A DNA stretch of 64,000 nucleotides. Source: Streptomyces omiyaensis. GTDB lineage: Bacteria; Actinomycetota; Actinomycetes; Streptomycetales; Streptomycetaceae. Position numbers and translations under genes: made by a program. Position 1 is the first letter of the stretch. Every line of letters starts with the position of its first letter. Shown here in pieces: positions 55,402-63,372 of this stretch. Below the pieces are notes generated by a model. The model was given only the letters and a program-made list of their open reading frames with translations. It had not been told where the DNA came from and ran no database searches. The stretch covers positions 124,001 through 188,000 of the forward strand of contig NZ_BMVV01000006.1 in NCBI RefSeq assembly GCF_014650895.1, in the 5' to 3' direction.

Positions 55402-57324
55402 TCAGTCCGCGCGGTGGTACTCGCCCGGCTCCGTGTCGTACATCGGGTAGACCTGGAGGATCTCCCTGCCCTTGTACGTCGTCAGCGTCAGGTAGCCGCC
55501 GGGGTCGTCGCGGACGCACTCCCGGTCCGCGCCGGGTTCCAGGTCCATGGGGCCGAGGACGTACGGGGGCGTGGTGCTCGCCAGGATCGCCGTCCAGGAG
55601 CAGTTGACCGCGTCGGCGAGCTGGTTGCCCTCCGCGTCCGTGCGCGGGTAGACGCTCAGCACGCGGAGGACGGCCGCGCCGACCGCGCCCTGGGTGACCG
55701 TCACCTCGTCGGTGTAGCGGTCCGCCTCCGGGCCCTCGACCAGCGGCTTCATCCTCCACCGGCCGAGGTACTCCGCGGGCAGGATCTCCGCGCCGGTGCG
55801 GGCCTTGCGGAAGGTGGCCTTCGCGGTGCCCGAGGACCATTCGAGGACCTCGGGGGAGCGCAGGGTGAGCGTCTGGTGGGCGGCGGCCATGCACCGCCGG
55901 GCGGGCACGCTGGTGGTGACGTCGGACTCGCCGAGGACGACCTTGTCCTCGTCGGCGGAGACGAGCCGCGAGCGGCCCATGCACAGCCGGTTGTCGCCGA
56001 CGTGGGTGTAGACGGCGGTCTTGGTGCCGGTGGCGCCCTGGACGAGCTCGATGCGGACGGTCTCGCGGGGGTGCTCCTCGGTGCCCCGGAGGATCCCCTC
56101 CCAGGCGCCGAGGAAGGCGGCGGGCACGGCCCCGGCCGGCCGGGCGGAGGCCGATGACGGTCCGGTACCGGTGCCCCTGCCGTCGCCGCCGGGGGTGCCG
56201 CCCGCTCCGCCGAGCGGCCAGAAGGCGTAGCCGGCGCCCGCGGCGGCCGCGACGGCGGCGGTCGCGAGCGCGGCGGTCAGCACCCGCCGCCGGGAGCGCG
56301 GCCGGGGCGGCGAGGGCTCCGGTGCGGGCGCGGGCGCGGGCGTCGGGTCGCCGGGCGCCGCGCCGCCCGTCGTGCGCTCGGGGGCGGGCGCGGTGCCGGT
56401 GGCGCCCGCGCCGCCCCCGGCGGTCCCCTCCGTCGAGCCCTCCGCCTCCAGCAGGCGCGCCGCGTGCCGCCCGAGGCGGGCCAGGACGTCGGCGGGCAGC
56501 CACGGATCGGGGACCGGCAGGGTCTCGGCGATCTCGGCCGCCGTCGGCCGGGCCGCCGGGTCCTTGGCGAGGCAGGCCCGGATCAGTCCGGTCAGCGCGG
56601 GCGCCACGTCCGTCAGGTCCGGCTCGTCGTGGGCGATCCGGAACATCAGCGCGTGCACGCCGCTGTCGGAGGTGCCGAAGGGGGAGCGGCCGGTCGCCGC
56701 GTAGGCGAGGACCGAGCCCAGGCAGAAGACGTCGGAGGCGGGGCCGAGCTTCTCGCCGCGGACCTGTTCGGGCGACATGAAGCCGGGGGAGCCGACGACG
56801 GCGCCGGTGCTGGTGAGTCCGCCGTCGGTGACGGTGTCGACGGCCCGGGCGATGCCGAAGTCGATGATCCGGGGCCCGTCGACGGTCAGCAGCACGTTGG
56901 AGGGCTTGAGGTCGCGGTGGACGAGCCCGGCCCGGTGGATGTGGTCGAGCGCCCGGCCGAGGCCGGCGCCCAGGGCGCGGACGGTGGCGGGCGGCAGCGG
57001 CCCGTACTCGTCGCCGACGACCGCCCGCAGCGACGGCCCGGGCACGTACCCGATGGCCACCCACGGGGAGGCGGAGGTGGTGTCGGAGCCGAGGACGGGC
57101 GCGGTGCCGGTGCCGCCGACCCGCTCCAGCGCCTCGACCTCGCGGGCGAAGCGGCGCCGGAACTCGTCCTGGGCGGCCAGTTCGGCGTGCACCACCTTCA
57201 CGGCGACGGTCCGCCCGCCGGCCGAACGCGCCAGGAACACCCGGCCCATGCCGCCGACCCCGAGCCGGCCGATGAGTCGGAACGGGCCGATGCTGACCGG
57301 GTCTTCCGCGTTCAATGGCTCCAC
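55402..57324 (-). CDS. Membrane Ser/Thr protein kinase (PknB-like)
   Basis: 640 aa. Hanks-type kinase at ~12-275: Gly loop GRLGVGGMGRVFLA, Lys in VAVKVVHAE, catalytic loop HRDLKPSNVLL, DFGIARAVDTV, APE-equivalent FMSPEQVRG and DVFCLGSVLAYAATG. A Pro/Gly/Ala-rich juxtamembrane stretch follows, one TM (RRVLTAALATAAVAAAAGAGYAFWPL), and an extracytoplasmic part of ~260 residues with two similar modules (AFLGAWEGILRG, EYLGRWRMKP) instead of PASTA repeats. GTG start at 57324. Likely co-transcribed with the PstS-like gene 38 bp upstream on the same strand. Confidence 0.88.
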   Translation of the reverse strand: MEPLNAEDPVSIGPFRLIGRLGVGGMGRVFLARSAGGRTVAVKVVHAELAAQDEFRRRFAREVEALERVGGTGTAPVLGSDTTSASPWVAIGYVPGPSLRAVVGDEYGPLPPATVRALGAGLGRALDHIHRAGLVHRDLKPSNVLLTVDGPRIIDFGIARAVDTVTDGGLTSTGAVVGSPGFMSPEQVRGEKLGPASDVFCLGSVLAYAATGRSPFGTSDSGVHALMFRIAHDEPDLTDVAPALTGLIRACLAKDPAARPTAAEIAETLPVPDPWLPADVLARLGRHAARLLEAEGSTEGTAGGGAGATGTAPAPERTTGGAAPGDPTPAPAPAPEPSPPRPRSRRRVLTAALATAAVAAAAGAGYAFWPLGGAGGTPGGDGRGTGTGPSSASARPAGAVPAAFLGAWEGILRGTEEHPRETVRIELVQGATGTKTAVYTHVGDNRLCMGRSRLVSADEDKVVLGESDVTTSVPARRCMAAAHQTLTLRSPEVLEWSSGTAKATFRKARTGAEILPAEYLGRWRMKPLVEGPEADRYTDEVTVTQGAVGAAVLRVLSVYPRTDAEGNQLADAVNCSWTAILASTTPPYVLGPMDLEPGADRECVRDDPGGYLTLTTYKGREILQVYPMYDTEPGEYHRAD

Positions 57325-57362
57325 GTGGCAAGAGGATGCCAGACCCGGCACGGCGGAGGGGG

Positions 57363-58931
57363 TCACGGTCCGGTGTCGGCCTCCCCGCAGATCCGCAGTC
57401 CCTTCGGGGTGGAACAGGGCAGGTGTCCGCGGGCGCGGACGACGTCCTGGCCCCGGCCGCGGGAGAGGTAGGCGAGGAAGCTCGCGGTGAGGGAGTCGGC
57501 CGGGGGATCGCCCCAGGTGTAGGCGTACTCGATCTCCCGGTAGGGGTACGGGGAGGTGCCCAGCTCCTCCAGGACCGGGCCGCGTCCGTCGAGGTCGACG
57601 CGGTGCAGGCCCTTCGCAGGGGCGACGGCGCCGATCTCGGCGTAGCCGAGGGCGCCGGGGAGGCGGCCGACGGCGGACAGCACCTGGGCGGTGGAGTCGA
57701 GTTCGCAGCGGACGGCCTTCGCCTCCGGGTCGTCGACGGTGGCGCAGTCGCGGGAGGACTGGGCGGCCTCGTTGCGGCCGAGGACGCGGCGCTGGAAGAC
57801 CTCCCGGGTGCCGGAGTCGGCGTCGCGGCTGACGAGGAGGACCGGCAGGTCGGGGAGGTCCGCCGGCAGGCCGGGGCCCTCCAGCCGGTTCCAGCGGGTG
57901 ACGTCGCCGCGGTGGAGGGCGCGGACCTGCTCCAGGGTGAGGGAGCGGACGGGGACGGAGTCGTGGACGACGAGGGTGAAGAGGGAGACGGCGACCGTGT
58001 GGGCGCGGAGCCGGGGGTCGGAGTCCGGGCCCCGGCCGTCGGAGAGGGCGACGACGGCGGGGGAGCCCTTCGTGCGGGCGCCGGTCTCGGCGAGCTCGCG
58101 GACGCCGGAGGTGGAGCCGTCGGCGTCGACGGTGACGGTGGCGCCCGGGCAGTCCTTCCCGTACGCCTTCGCCGCCTCCCGGACGACCGGCGCGAAGGCG
58201 GTGGAGCCGGTGACGGTGAGGCTGCCGCGGGCGCAGCCGATCGGGGGCGGGGTCCGCTCGCGGACGATGATCGCGGCGAGCGCGACCACGCAGGCGGTGA
58301 GGACGACGGTGACGGTGCGGGCGGTGGGGCTGAAGCGGCCGGCCTGGTCGTCGGGGGTGGTGGAGCGGTTGCGCCGGATGGAGCCGCCCGCGAGGGTGCC
58401 GTGGAGCTTGATGTCCCGGTCGGCGACGGGCCCGGAGAGCTGGACGAGCAGCTTGAAGTACTGGCCGGTGTCGAGGGCGACCCGGGGGACGAGGACGGCG
58501 TTTCCGGACCGGCCCAGCCGGGGGGCGGCGTCGAGGTCGTCGCGGACGCCGTTCCAGCCCGCCGGGACGGTGGCGACGACGCCCCGGACGGTCACCGCGG
58601 GGGTGCCGAAGGTGATGCGGAGGGCGTGCTCGGCGGGGACGACGCCGTAGTCGTCGATGCCGATGTCGAGGTCGCGGTCGTTCTCGATGCGGAGCAGGAC
58701 GAGGGTGGCGCCGGCGGCGGCGCTGCCGAGGACCTCGCCGTCGCGGACGGTCATCACCCCGCCGTCCCGGTCGTCGCCCTCCTTGTGCAGCGGGGTGTTG
58801 AGCTGCACCCGGTAGCCGAGCCGCTTGCGCTGTGGCTTGAAGCGGTCGATCCAGACGGCGCCGAGCGAGACGAGGACGCCGAGCAGGGCGGTGGCGACGG
58901 CGACCACGTTCTCCGCGGTTATCCACTCCAT
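57363..58931 (-). CDS. Membrane-anchored PstS-like binding protein
   Basis: 522 aa. A first TM (ENVVAVATALLGVLVSLGAVWI), a beta-rich cytoplasmic part of ~190 residues, a second TM (RTVTVVLTACVVALAAIIVRER), then an outer domain like phosphate-binding PstS: CARGSLTVTGSTAFAPVVREAA, VTVDADGSTSGVREL, and VVHDSVPVRSLTLEQVRALH. The usual lipobox signal is absent; it is anchored by TM helices instead. No transporter genes accompany it, so it is probably a sensor. The kinase gene 38 bp downstream on the same strand suggests ligand-to-kinase signalling (inference). Confidence 0.8.
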   Translation of the reverse strand: MEWITAENVVAVATALLGVLVSLGAVWIDRFKPQRKRLGYRVQLNTPLHKEGDDRDGGVMTVRDGEVLGSAAAGATLVLLRIENDRDLDIGIDDYGVVPAEHALRITFGTPAVTVRGVVATVPAGWNGVRDDLDAAPRLGRSGNAVLVPRVALDTGQYFKLLVQLSGPVADRDIKLHGTLAGGSIRRNRSTTPDDQAGRFSPTARTVTVVLTACVVALAAIIVRERTPPPIGCARGSLTVTGSTAFAPVVREAAKAYGKDCPGATVTVDADGSTSGVRELAETGARTKGSPAVVALSDGRGPDSDPRLRAHTVAVSLFTLVVHDSVPVRSLTLEQVRALHRGDVTRWNRLEGPGLPADLPDLPVLLVSRDADSGTREVFQRRVLGRNEAAQSSRDCATVDDPEAKAVRCELDSTAQVLSAVGRLPGALGYAEIGAVAPAKGLHRVDLDGRGPVLEELGTSPYPYREIEYAYTWGDPPADSLTASFLAYLSRGRGQDVVRARGHLPCSTPKGLRICGEADTGP

Positions 58932-59123
58932 GGCCGGGACGGTACGGACGGGTGTGCGAGTGCGGGGGCGGCGTAGCGGTCCGACACCTGGATTTCGCCG
59001 CTCGTTCAGCCGGGGCCGAGAGGGGGGTCGGCCGGGGTCGTCCGGGTGGCCCGGCAGGGGTTGCCCGGTCCGGAAGAGCGTGGATGTAATGGCCGTGAGG
59101 GGGCCTTCCGGAGGAGGAACCCC

Positions 59124-60065
59124 ATGCGTGTCGTCGAAGTGACCGCCTACGGCGGACCCGAGGTCCTCAGGACGGCCACCCGTCCCGAGCCGGATCCCGC
59201 GGACGCCCCCGGCCGGGTCCGGGTGCGGCTCAGGGCGGCCGGGGTGAACCAGGCGGACCTCAAGATCCGCTCCGGCCGGCTCGCCCCGGTGCTCGGCGGC
59301 CTGAACCCGCCCTTCGTGCTGGGATACGACTTCGCCGGGACCCTGGTGGACCCGGCGCCCGGCCTTCCCGCCGGCACCCGGGTGGCCGGTTTCGTGCCCT
59401 GGGTGGCGGAGGGGACCGGCACCGGCACGTACGCGGAGACGATCCTGGCGGAGCCGGAGTGGCTGGCGCCGGTCCCGGACGAGGTGGACTTCACGGCGGC
59501 GGCCTCGCTGCCGCTCTCCGCGCTGACCGCCGCGCAGGCGCTGGACCTGCTGGCGCTGCCGGAGGGATCGACGGTGCTGGTCACCGGCGCGAGCGGGGTG
59601 GTGGGCCGGTTCGCGGTGCAGCTGGCGGCCCGGGCGGGCCACCGGGTGATCGCCCTCGGCGACGCCGGCGACGCGCACGAGCTGCGGGTCCTCGGGGCCG
59701 ACGCGGTGGTGGCGCGCGGGGCGCCCGCGGAGGAGGTCGCCGGGGTGCTCGGCTTCGCGCCGGACCGGGTGGACGGCGTGTTCGACGCGGCCCTGATCGC
59801 CGGTCCGCTGATGGCGGTGGTCAAGGACGGCGGGGCCTTCGTCTCCGCCTCCGGCGAGCGGGTGCCGGGGCCCGAGCGGGGCGTCCGGGTGGACGCGGTG
59901 GTGGGCCGACCGGACCGGGCGCGGCTGGAGGAGCTCCTGCAACTGCTCGGCGCGGGCGGCCTCGCGACCCGGGTGGCCGACGTGCTGCCGCTGGAGGGGG
60001 CGGCGGAGGCGCACCGGCGGGTGGAGGCGGGGCACCGGCCGGGCCGGATCGTCCTGATGATCTGA
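59124..60065 (+). CDS. NADPH:quinone oxidoreductase-like protein (zinc-free MDR)
   Basis: 313 aa medium-chain dehydrogenase/reductase. GroES-like N-domain (VRLRAAGVNQADLKIRSGRL, FVLGYDFAGTLVD) without the catalytic or structural zinc Cys sets, then a Rossmann domain with GSTVLVTGASGVVGRFAVQLAARAG-like binding loop. Such proteins reduce quinones or enals with NADPH. GGAGGAGG at the right distance from the ATG at 59124. Stands alone. Confidence 0.9.
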   Translation: MRVVEVTAYGGPEVLRTATRPEPDPADAPGRVRVRLRAAGVNQADLKIRSGRLAPVLGGLNPPFVLGYDFAGTLVDPAPGLPAGTRVAGFVPWVAEGTGTGTYAETILAEPEWLAPVPDEVDFTAAASLPLSALTAAQALDLLALPEGSTVLVTGASGVVGRFAVQLAARAGHRVIALGDAGDAHELRVLGADAVVARGAPAEEVAGVLGFAPDRVDGVFDAALIAGPLMAVVKDGGAFVSASGERVPGPERGVRVDAVVGRPDRARLEELLQLLGAGGLATRVADVLPLEGAAEAHRRVEAGHRPGRIVLMI

Positions 60066-60166
60066 GCCCCCGGCCCGGGGTCCGCACCCCGGCCGCCATG
60101 TCCTGACGCGTCCTCAATCTCCCTTTCCCCGCCCCCTGGTGGTCCGGCCACCCGGGGGCGGAATTC

Positions 60167-60178
60167 TGGTCTAGACCT
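60167..60178. promoter_or_regulatory. DasR-type (dre) site before the chitinase gene
   Basis: TGGTCTAGACCT, one base from the dre core TGGTCTAGACCA, ending on the first T of a TTGACA -35 (60178-60183). A further AGACCAGT lies at 60189-60196. Similar sites place Streptomyces chitinase genes under the GntR regulator DasR. Confidence 0.82.
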
Positions 60179-60238
60179 TGACAGGTACAGACCAGTGCCG
60201 CTTCGCTGGCCTTCCCCCCACCGGAAGGACGACAGCGC

Positions 60239-61120
60239 ATGCGACGTCTTCTCGCCCTGATCGCCGCCCTCTGTACGGCGGTCGGGCTCGCCATCCTGCT
60301 CCCCGCCACCGCCGGCGCGGCCCCCGCCTGCGTCACCGCCTGGAACTCGGGCCAGGTCTACACCGGCGGCATGACCGCCTCGTACAACGGCCGCAACTGG
60401 TACGCGAAGTGGTGGACGCAGAACGAGCGTCCCGGCTCCAGTGACGTCTGGCGTGACGAGGGCGCCTGCGGCACCGGCGGCGGCGGCACCCCCGACCCCT
60501 CCGGATTCGTGGTCACCGAGGCCCAGTTCAACCAGATGTTCCCGAACCGGAACCCCTTCTACACGTACGCCGGCCTGGTCGCCGCCACCAAGAAGTACCC
60601 GGCCTTCGCCGGCACCGGCAGCGACACCGTGAAGAAGCAGGAGGCCGCGGCCTTCCTCGCCAACGTCTCCCACGAGACCGGCGGACTGGTCCACATCGTG
60701 GAGCAGAACACCGCCAACTACCCGCACTACTGCGACGCCGGCCAGCCCTACGGCTGCCCCGCCGGCCAGGCCGCCTACTACGGCCGCGGCCCCATCCAGC
60801 TCTCCTGGAACTTCAACTACAAGGCCGCCGGCGACGCCCTCGGCATCGACCTCCTGAACAACCCCTGGCGGGTCGAGCGCGAGCCGGACGTCGCCATGAT
60901 GACCGGCCTCTGGTACTGGAACACCCAGAACGGCCCCGGCACGATGACCGCGCACAACGCCATGGTCAACGGCGCCGGCTTCGGCCAGACGATCTGGGCG
61001 ATCAACGGCAGCCTGGAGTGCAACGGCCGCAACCCGGCCCAGGTCCAGAGCCGCGTCACCAAGTACCAGCAGTTCACCCAGATCCTCGGCGTCCCGACCG
61101 GACCGAACCTGTACTGCTGA
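60239..61120 (+). CDS. Secreted chitinase, GH19 with chitin-binding domain
   Basis: 293 aa. Signal peptide (MRRLLALIAALCTAVGLAILL... ATAGAAP), a small CBM5/12 chitin-binding module with surface aromatics (VTAWNSGQVYTGGMTASYNG, NWYAKWWTQNERP), a Gly-rich linker (CGTGGGGTPDP), then GH19. The catalytic Glu lies in VSHETGGL; the family blocks YYGRGPIQLSWNFNYKAAGD and NGAGFGQTIWAINGSLECNG are clear. Hydrolyses chitin with inversion, outside the cell. Controlled by the DasR-type site upstream. Confidence 0.95.
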   Translation: MRRLLALIAALCTAVGLAILLPATAGAAPACVTAWNSGQVYTGGMTASYNGRNWYAKWWTQNERPGSSDVWRDEGACGTGGGGTPDPSGFVVTEAQFNQMFPNRNPFYTYAGLVAATKKYPAFAGTGSDTVKKQEAAAFLANVSHETGGLVHIVEQNTANYPHYCDAGQPYGCPAGQAAYYGRGPIQLSWNFNYKAAGDALGIDLLNNPWRVEREPDVAMMTGLWYWNTQNGPGTMTAHNAMVNGAGFGQTIWAINGSLECNGRNPAQVQSRVTKYQQFTQILGVPTGPNLYC

Positions 61121-61136
61121 TCCCGCACCACCCTCC

Positions 61137-62084
61137 TCAGCTCGCCCTGACCACCCAGGTCAGGGCGAGCGCGGGCGTGAACGAGGCGAGGAACGCGGGC
61201 AGCTGGTCGTACCCCGCCACCGAGAAGCCCAGCGCCATCGGCAGCAGCAGCACGAGCCCGGTGAGCAGGATGCCGAGCGCGGGCAGGTGGACCGCGGGCC
61301 GGAAGCGGCGCAGCCGGCGCAGGTCGGACGGCTCCATCTGCGACTTCATGATCACCCCGGCGATGACCACCCACGGCCAGACCCAGACGGCCAGCCCGAA
61401 GTTCAGGAACAGCGCGCCCTCCTCCACCTGGTCGTGCTCGGTCACCGGCCCGTCCGGCGCCCCCGGTGCGTAGTGCACCGCCACCTCGTCGCCCGGCGAG
61501 GGCGGCTCGGGCGCGGAGTACAGCTTCCGCACGACGGCCTCGCGGGGCCCGGCGGTGAAGGGCACCCGCACCACGACGTCGGTGAGGTAGTACGCGTCGT
61601 TGTCCTGGCTCTCGGGCACGAGCTCCGGCTCCCCGGCCAGCCGCACCACCGGCACCTCGAACTCCCCGTACCCGGCCGCCAGCATCCGCTCCTCCCACTG
61701 CCCCCGGGCGGTGCTCGGGGTGAAGACCGTCAGGAACGCGGCGATGGTGGCCAGCGCGACCCCGAAGCCGAAGACGTACGGCAGCGCGGCGTCGGTCCCG
61801 CGGGGTCCGGGCGGCCCGCCGGATCCGGATCCGCGGGGCCTGCGGTCCTTGCGCGGCCGGTCGGCGAAGAGGTCCCGTTCCTTCGGCCGGCGGCACGAGG
61901 CCCCCGCCCAGGCGACCGCGAAGAGCGCCGACGTCCCCGCGAGCGCCACCTCCGGCACCAGCGGCGGGTACGGCGAGACCCCGCCCAGCGAACACGCCAG
62001 CGCCGCGCCCGCGCTGACGACCATCCCCCACCCGCAGACCGTGGTGGCGGCCCTTCCCCCCGACGTGTACATGGCGCGCAGCAT
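61137..62084 (-). CDS. DUF3592-like membrane protein
   Basis: 315 aa, four to five TMs: two near the N-terminus (TVCGWGMVVSAGAALACSL, VALAGTSALFAVAWAGAS), one at ~110 (YVFGFGVALATIAAFLTVF), then a DUF3592-type outer part with EFEVPVVRLAGEPELVPES, VVVRVPFTAGPREAVV and GDEVAVHYAPGAPDGPVTE, and C-terminal helices (LNFGLAVWVWPWVVIAGVIM and two more). A Gly/Pro/Arg-rich loop precedes the third TM. The start is uncertain: ATG at 62084, 62072 or 62111; no clear ribosome site. Confidence 0.75.
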   Translation of the reverse strand: MLRAMYTSGGRAATTVCGWGMVVSAGAALACSLGGVSPYPPLVPEVALAGTSALFAVAWAGASCRRPKERDLFADRPRKDRRPRGSGSGGPPGPRGTDAALPYVFGFGVALATIAAFLTVFTPSTARGQWEERMLAAGYGEFEVPVVRLAGEPELVPESQDNDAYYLTDVVVRVPFTAGPREAVVRKLYSAPEPPSPGDEVAVHYAPGAPDGPVTEHDQVEEGALFLNFGLAVWVWPWVVIAGVIMKSQMEPSDLRRLRRFRPAVHLPALGILLTGLVLLLPMALGFSVAGYDQLPAFLASFTPALALTWVVRAS

Positions 62085-62129
62085 AGGCGGCCGGGGCGGC
62101 CGGATAGCCACCCTCCGGACGGCGGGCGG

Positions 62130-62594
62130 CTATCCGTCCCGCCCGGAGGCCTCCTCGACCGCCTCCAGCGCCGCCGACAGCCGGTCCAGCACCCGGACCG
62201 TCTCGTCGAAGGCGTCCTGGCCCCCGAGCGCGGCGGCCAGCCGGCCGGCCAGCTCCGCGTGGCCCGGGTCGATGCGGGCGATCGCCGCGAGGCCGGCCTC
62301 CGTGGGGGCGAGCAGCTTGGCGCGGCGGTGCGCCGGGTTGGGGGCGTAGACGGCCAGGCCGTCGCGGACGAGCAGGTCCGCGATCCGCTGGACGCTCTGC
62401 CGGGTGATGCCCATGGCCCGGGCGATCCCGGCCACCGGCAGCGGCTCGCGGAGCACCGCCCCGAGCACCTGCCACCACGCGGCGGTCAGTCCGGCGGGCT
62501 CGGCCAGCCTCTCGGAGACGGCGAGGAACTGCCCGTTGAGCCGGAAGACGCCGAGGGCGGTCCGGCTCAGGGCGTCCTGGGGGGCGCGGCTCAT
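62130..62594 (-). CDS. MarR-family regulator
   Basis: 154 aa. Winged helix: LTAAWWQVLGAVLREPLPVAGIARAMGITRQSVQRIADLLVRDGLAVY, with wing PNPAHRRAKLLAPTEAG, flanked by dimerisation helices. Its ATG overlaps the stop of the DJ-1 gene (62591-62594), so translation is coupled. The overlapping dyads over the shared promoter at 63181-63218 are the likely operator, giving autoregulation. Confidence 0.9.
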   Translation of the reverse strand: MSRAPQDALSRTALGVFRLNGQFLAVSERLAEPAGLTAAWWQVLGAVLREPLPVAGIARAMGITRQSVQRIADLLVRDGLAVYAPNPAHRRAKLLAPTEAGLAAIARIDPGHAELAGRLAAALGGQDAFDETVRVLDRLSAALEAVEEASGRDG

Positions 62595-63184
62595 CCGTTC
62601 AGCTCGGCGAAGGCCGCCGGGTCGGAGTGGTGGAAGAGCCGGTACCAGGCGTCCCGCTTCCCCTCGTAGGCGCCGAGGCGGGCGAAGATCTCGCGGGCGA
62701 AGGCGACGGGCTCGGTCGGCCCGGCGGTGACGAGGTCCCCGTCGGTGACGGCGTCCGCCTCGACGTACCGCCCGCCGCCCGCGTACCCGGTCGCGGCGAG
62801 GTAGAAGGAGGCGGCGCTGGTGTGCGCCCGGTCGTCGAGCAGGCCCTCGCGGGCCAGTCCGGCGGTCGCGCCGCAGATGGCGGCGACCGGCACCCCGGCG
62901 TCGAGGAAGCCCCGGGCGGCGGCGGCGAAGGGGGCGAGCTCGTCGCCCTCGTCGTACTTCTCGGCGCCGGGGAGGATCAGCAGCGCGCTGTCCCCGGGGC
63001 GCAGCCCGTCCAGCGAGAGGTCGGGCACGATCCGGATCCCGGCGAGCGTGGTGACGGGCTTCCCGGCGTCGGCGCCCACGGTCCGCACGGTGAATCCGGC
63101 CCGGGCGAGCCACGCGGTGGCGTGCCCCGTCTCCCAGTCGGCGAGCGTGTCGTACACGGCGAGGTGAACGGTCCTGGAGGTCAT
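62591..63184 (-). CDS. DJ-1/PfpI family protein
   Basis: 197 aa. Class I glutamine amidotransferase-like fold; nucleophile Cys in VAAICGATAGLA (elbow), acid in LLILPGAEKYDEGDEL. The third His partner (in typical members followed by S/T) is not intact, HTSAASF being the nearest. Members range from chaperones to glyoxalases and peptidases. The start codon at 63184 falls where transcription is predicted to begin, so the message may be leaderless. First gene of a two-gene operon with marR. Confidence 0.88.
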   Translation of the reverse strand: MTSRTVHLAVYDTLADWETGHATAWLARAGFTVRTVGADAGKPVTTLAGIRIVPDLSLDGLRPGDSALLILPGAEKYDEGDELAPFAAAARGFLDAGVPVAAICGATAGLAREGLLDDRAHTSAASFYLAATGYAGGGRYVEADAVTDGDLVTAGPTEPVAFAREIFARLGAYEGKRDAWYRLFHHSDPAAFAELNG

Positions 63185-63218
63185 GACAAGAGACTGTCAT
63201 GATGACAGCATGCTGTCA
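63181..63218 (-). promoter_or_regulatory. Promoter covered by overlapping TGTCA/TGACA dyads
   Basis: On the minus strand: -35 TTGACA (63214-63219), 17-bp spacer, -10 CAGTCT (63191-63196), start near the ATG at 63184. Half-sites TGACA, TGTCA, TGACA, TGTCA (63184, 63195, 63203, 63214) give overlapping palindromes at 63195-63207 and 63204-63217, the layout of a MarR operator. Confidence 0.72.
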
Positions 63219-63372
63219 ATAAGGGGCGTGCGGCGCCGACGACGGAATCCGCAGCCGCCCGTCCCGTGGGGCGGGTCGCCGCGTCCCGCAGAGCAAGGTG
63301 TCGCGTCCGACGCGCTCTCGGTGGACAAGATGGTGATGGCCGTCCCACCTGGGGTTCCTTACCCTTCGGTGC

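Noticed and set aside
51767..57331. 1854-codon frame on the minus strand
   Set aside because: It runs through purA and several other genes on the opposite strand; only shadow sequence rich in Arg, Pro and Gly, no domain.
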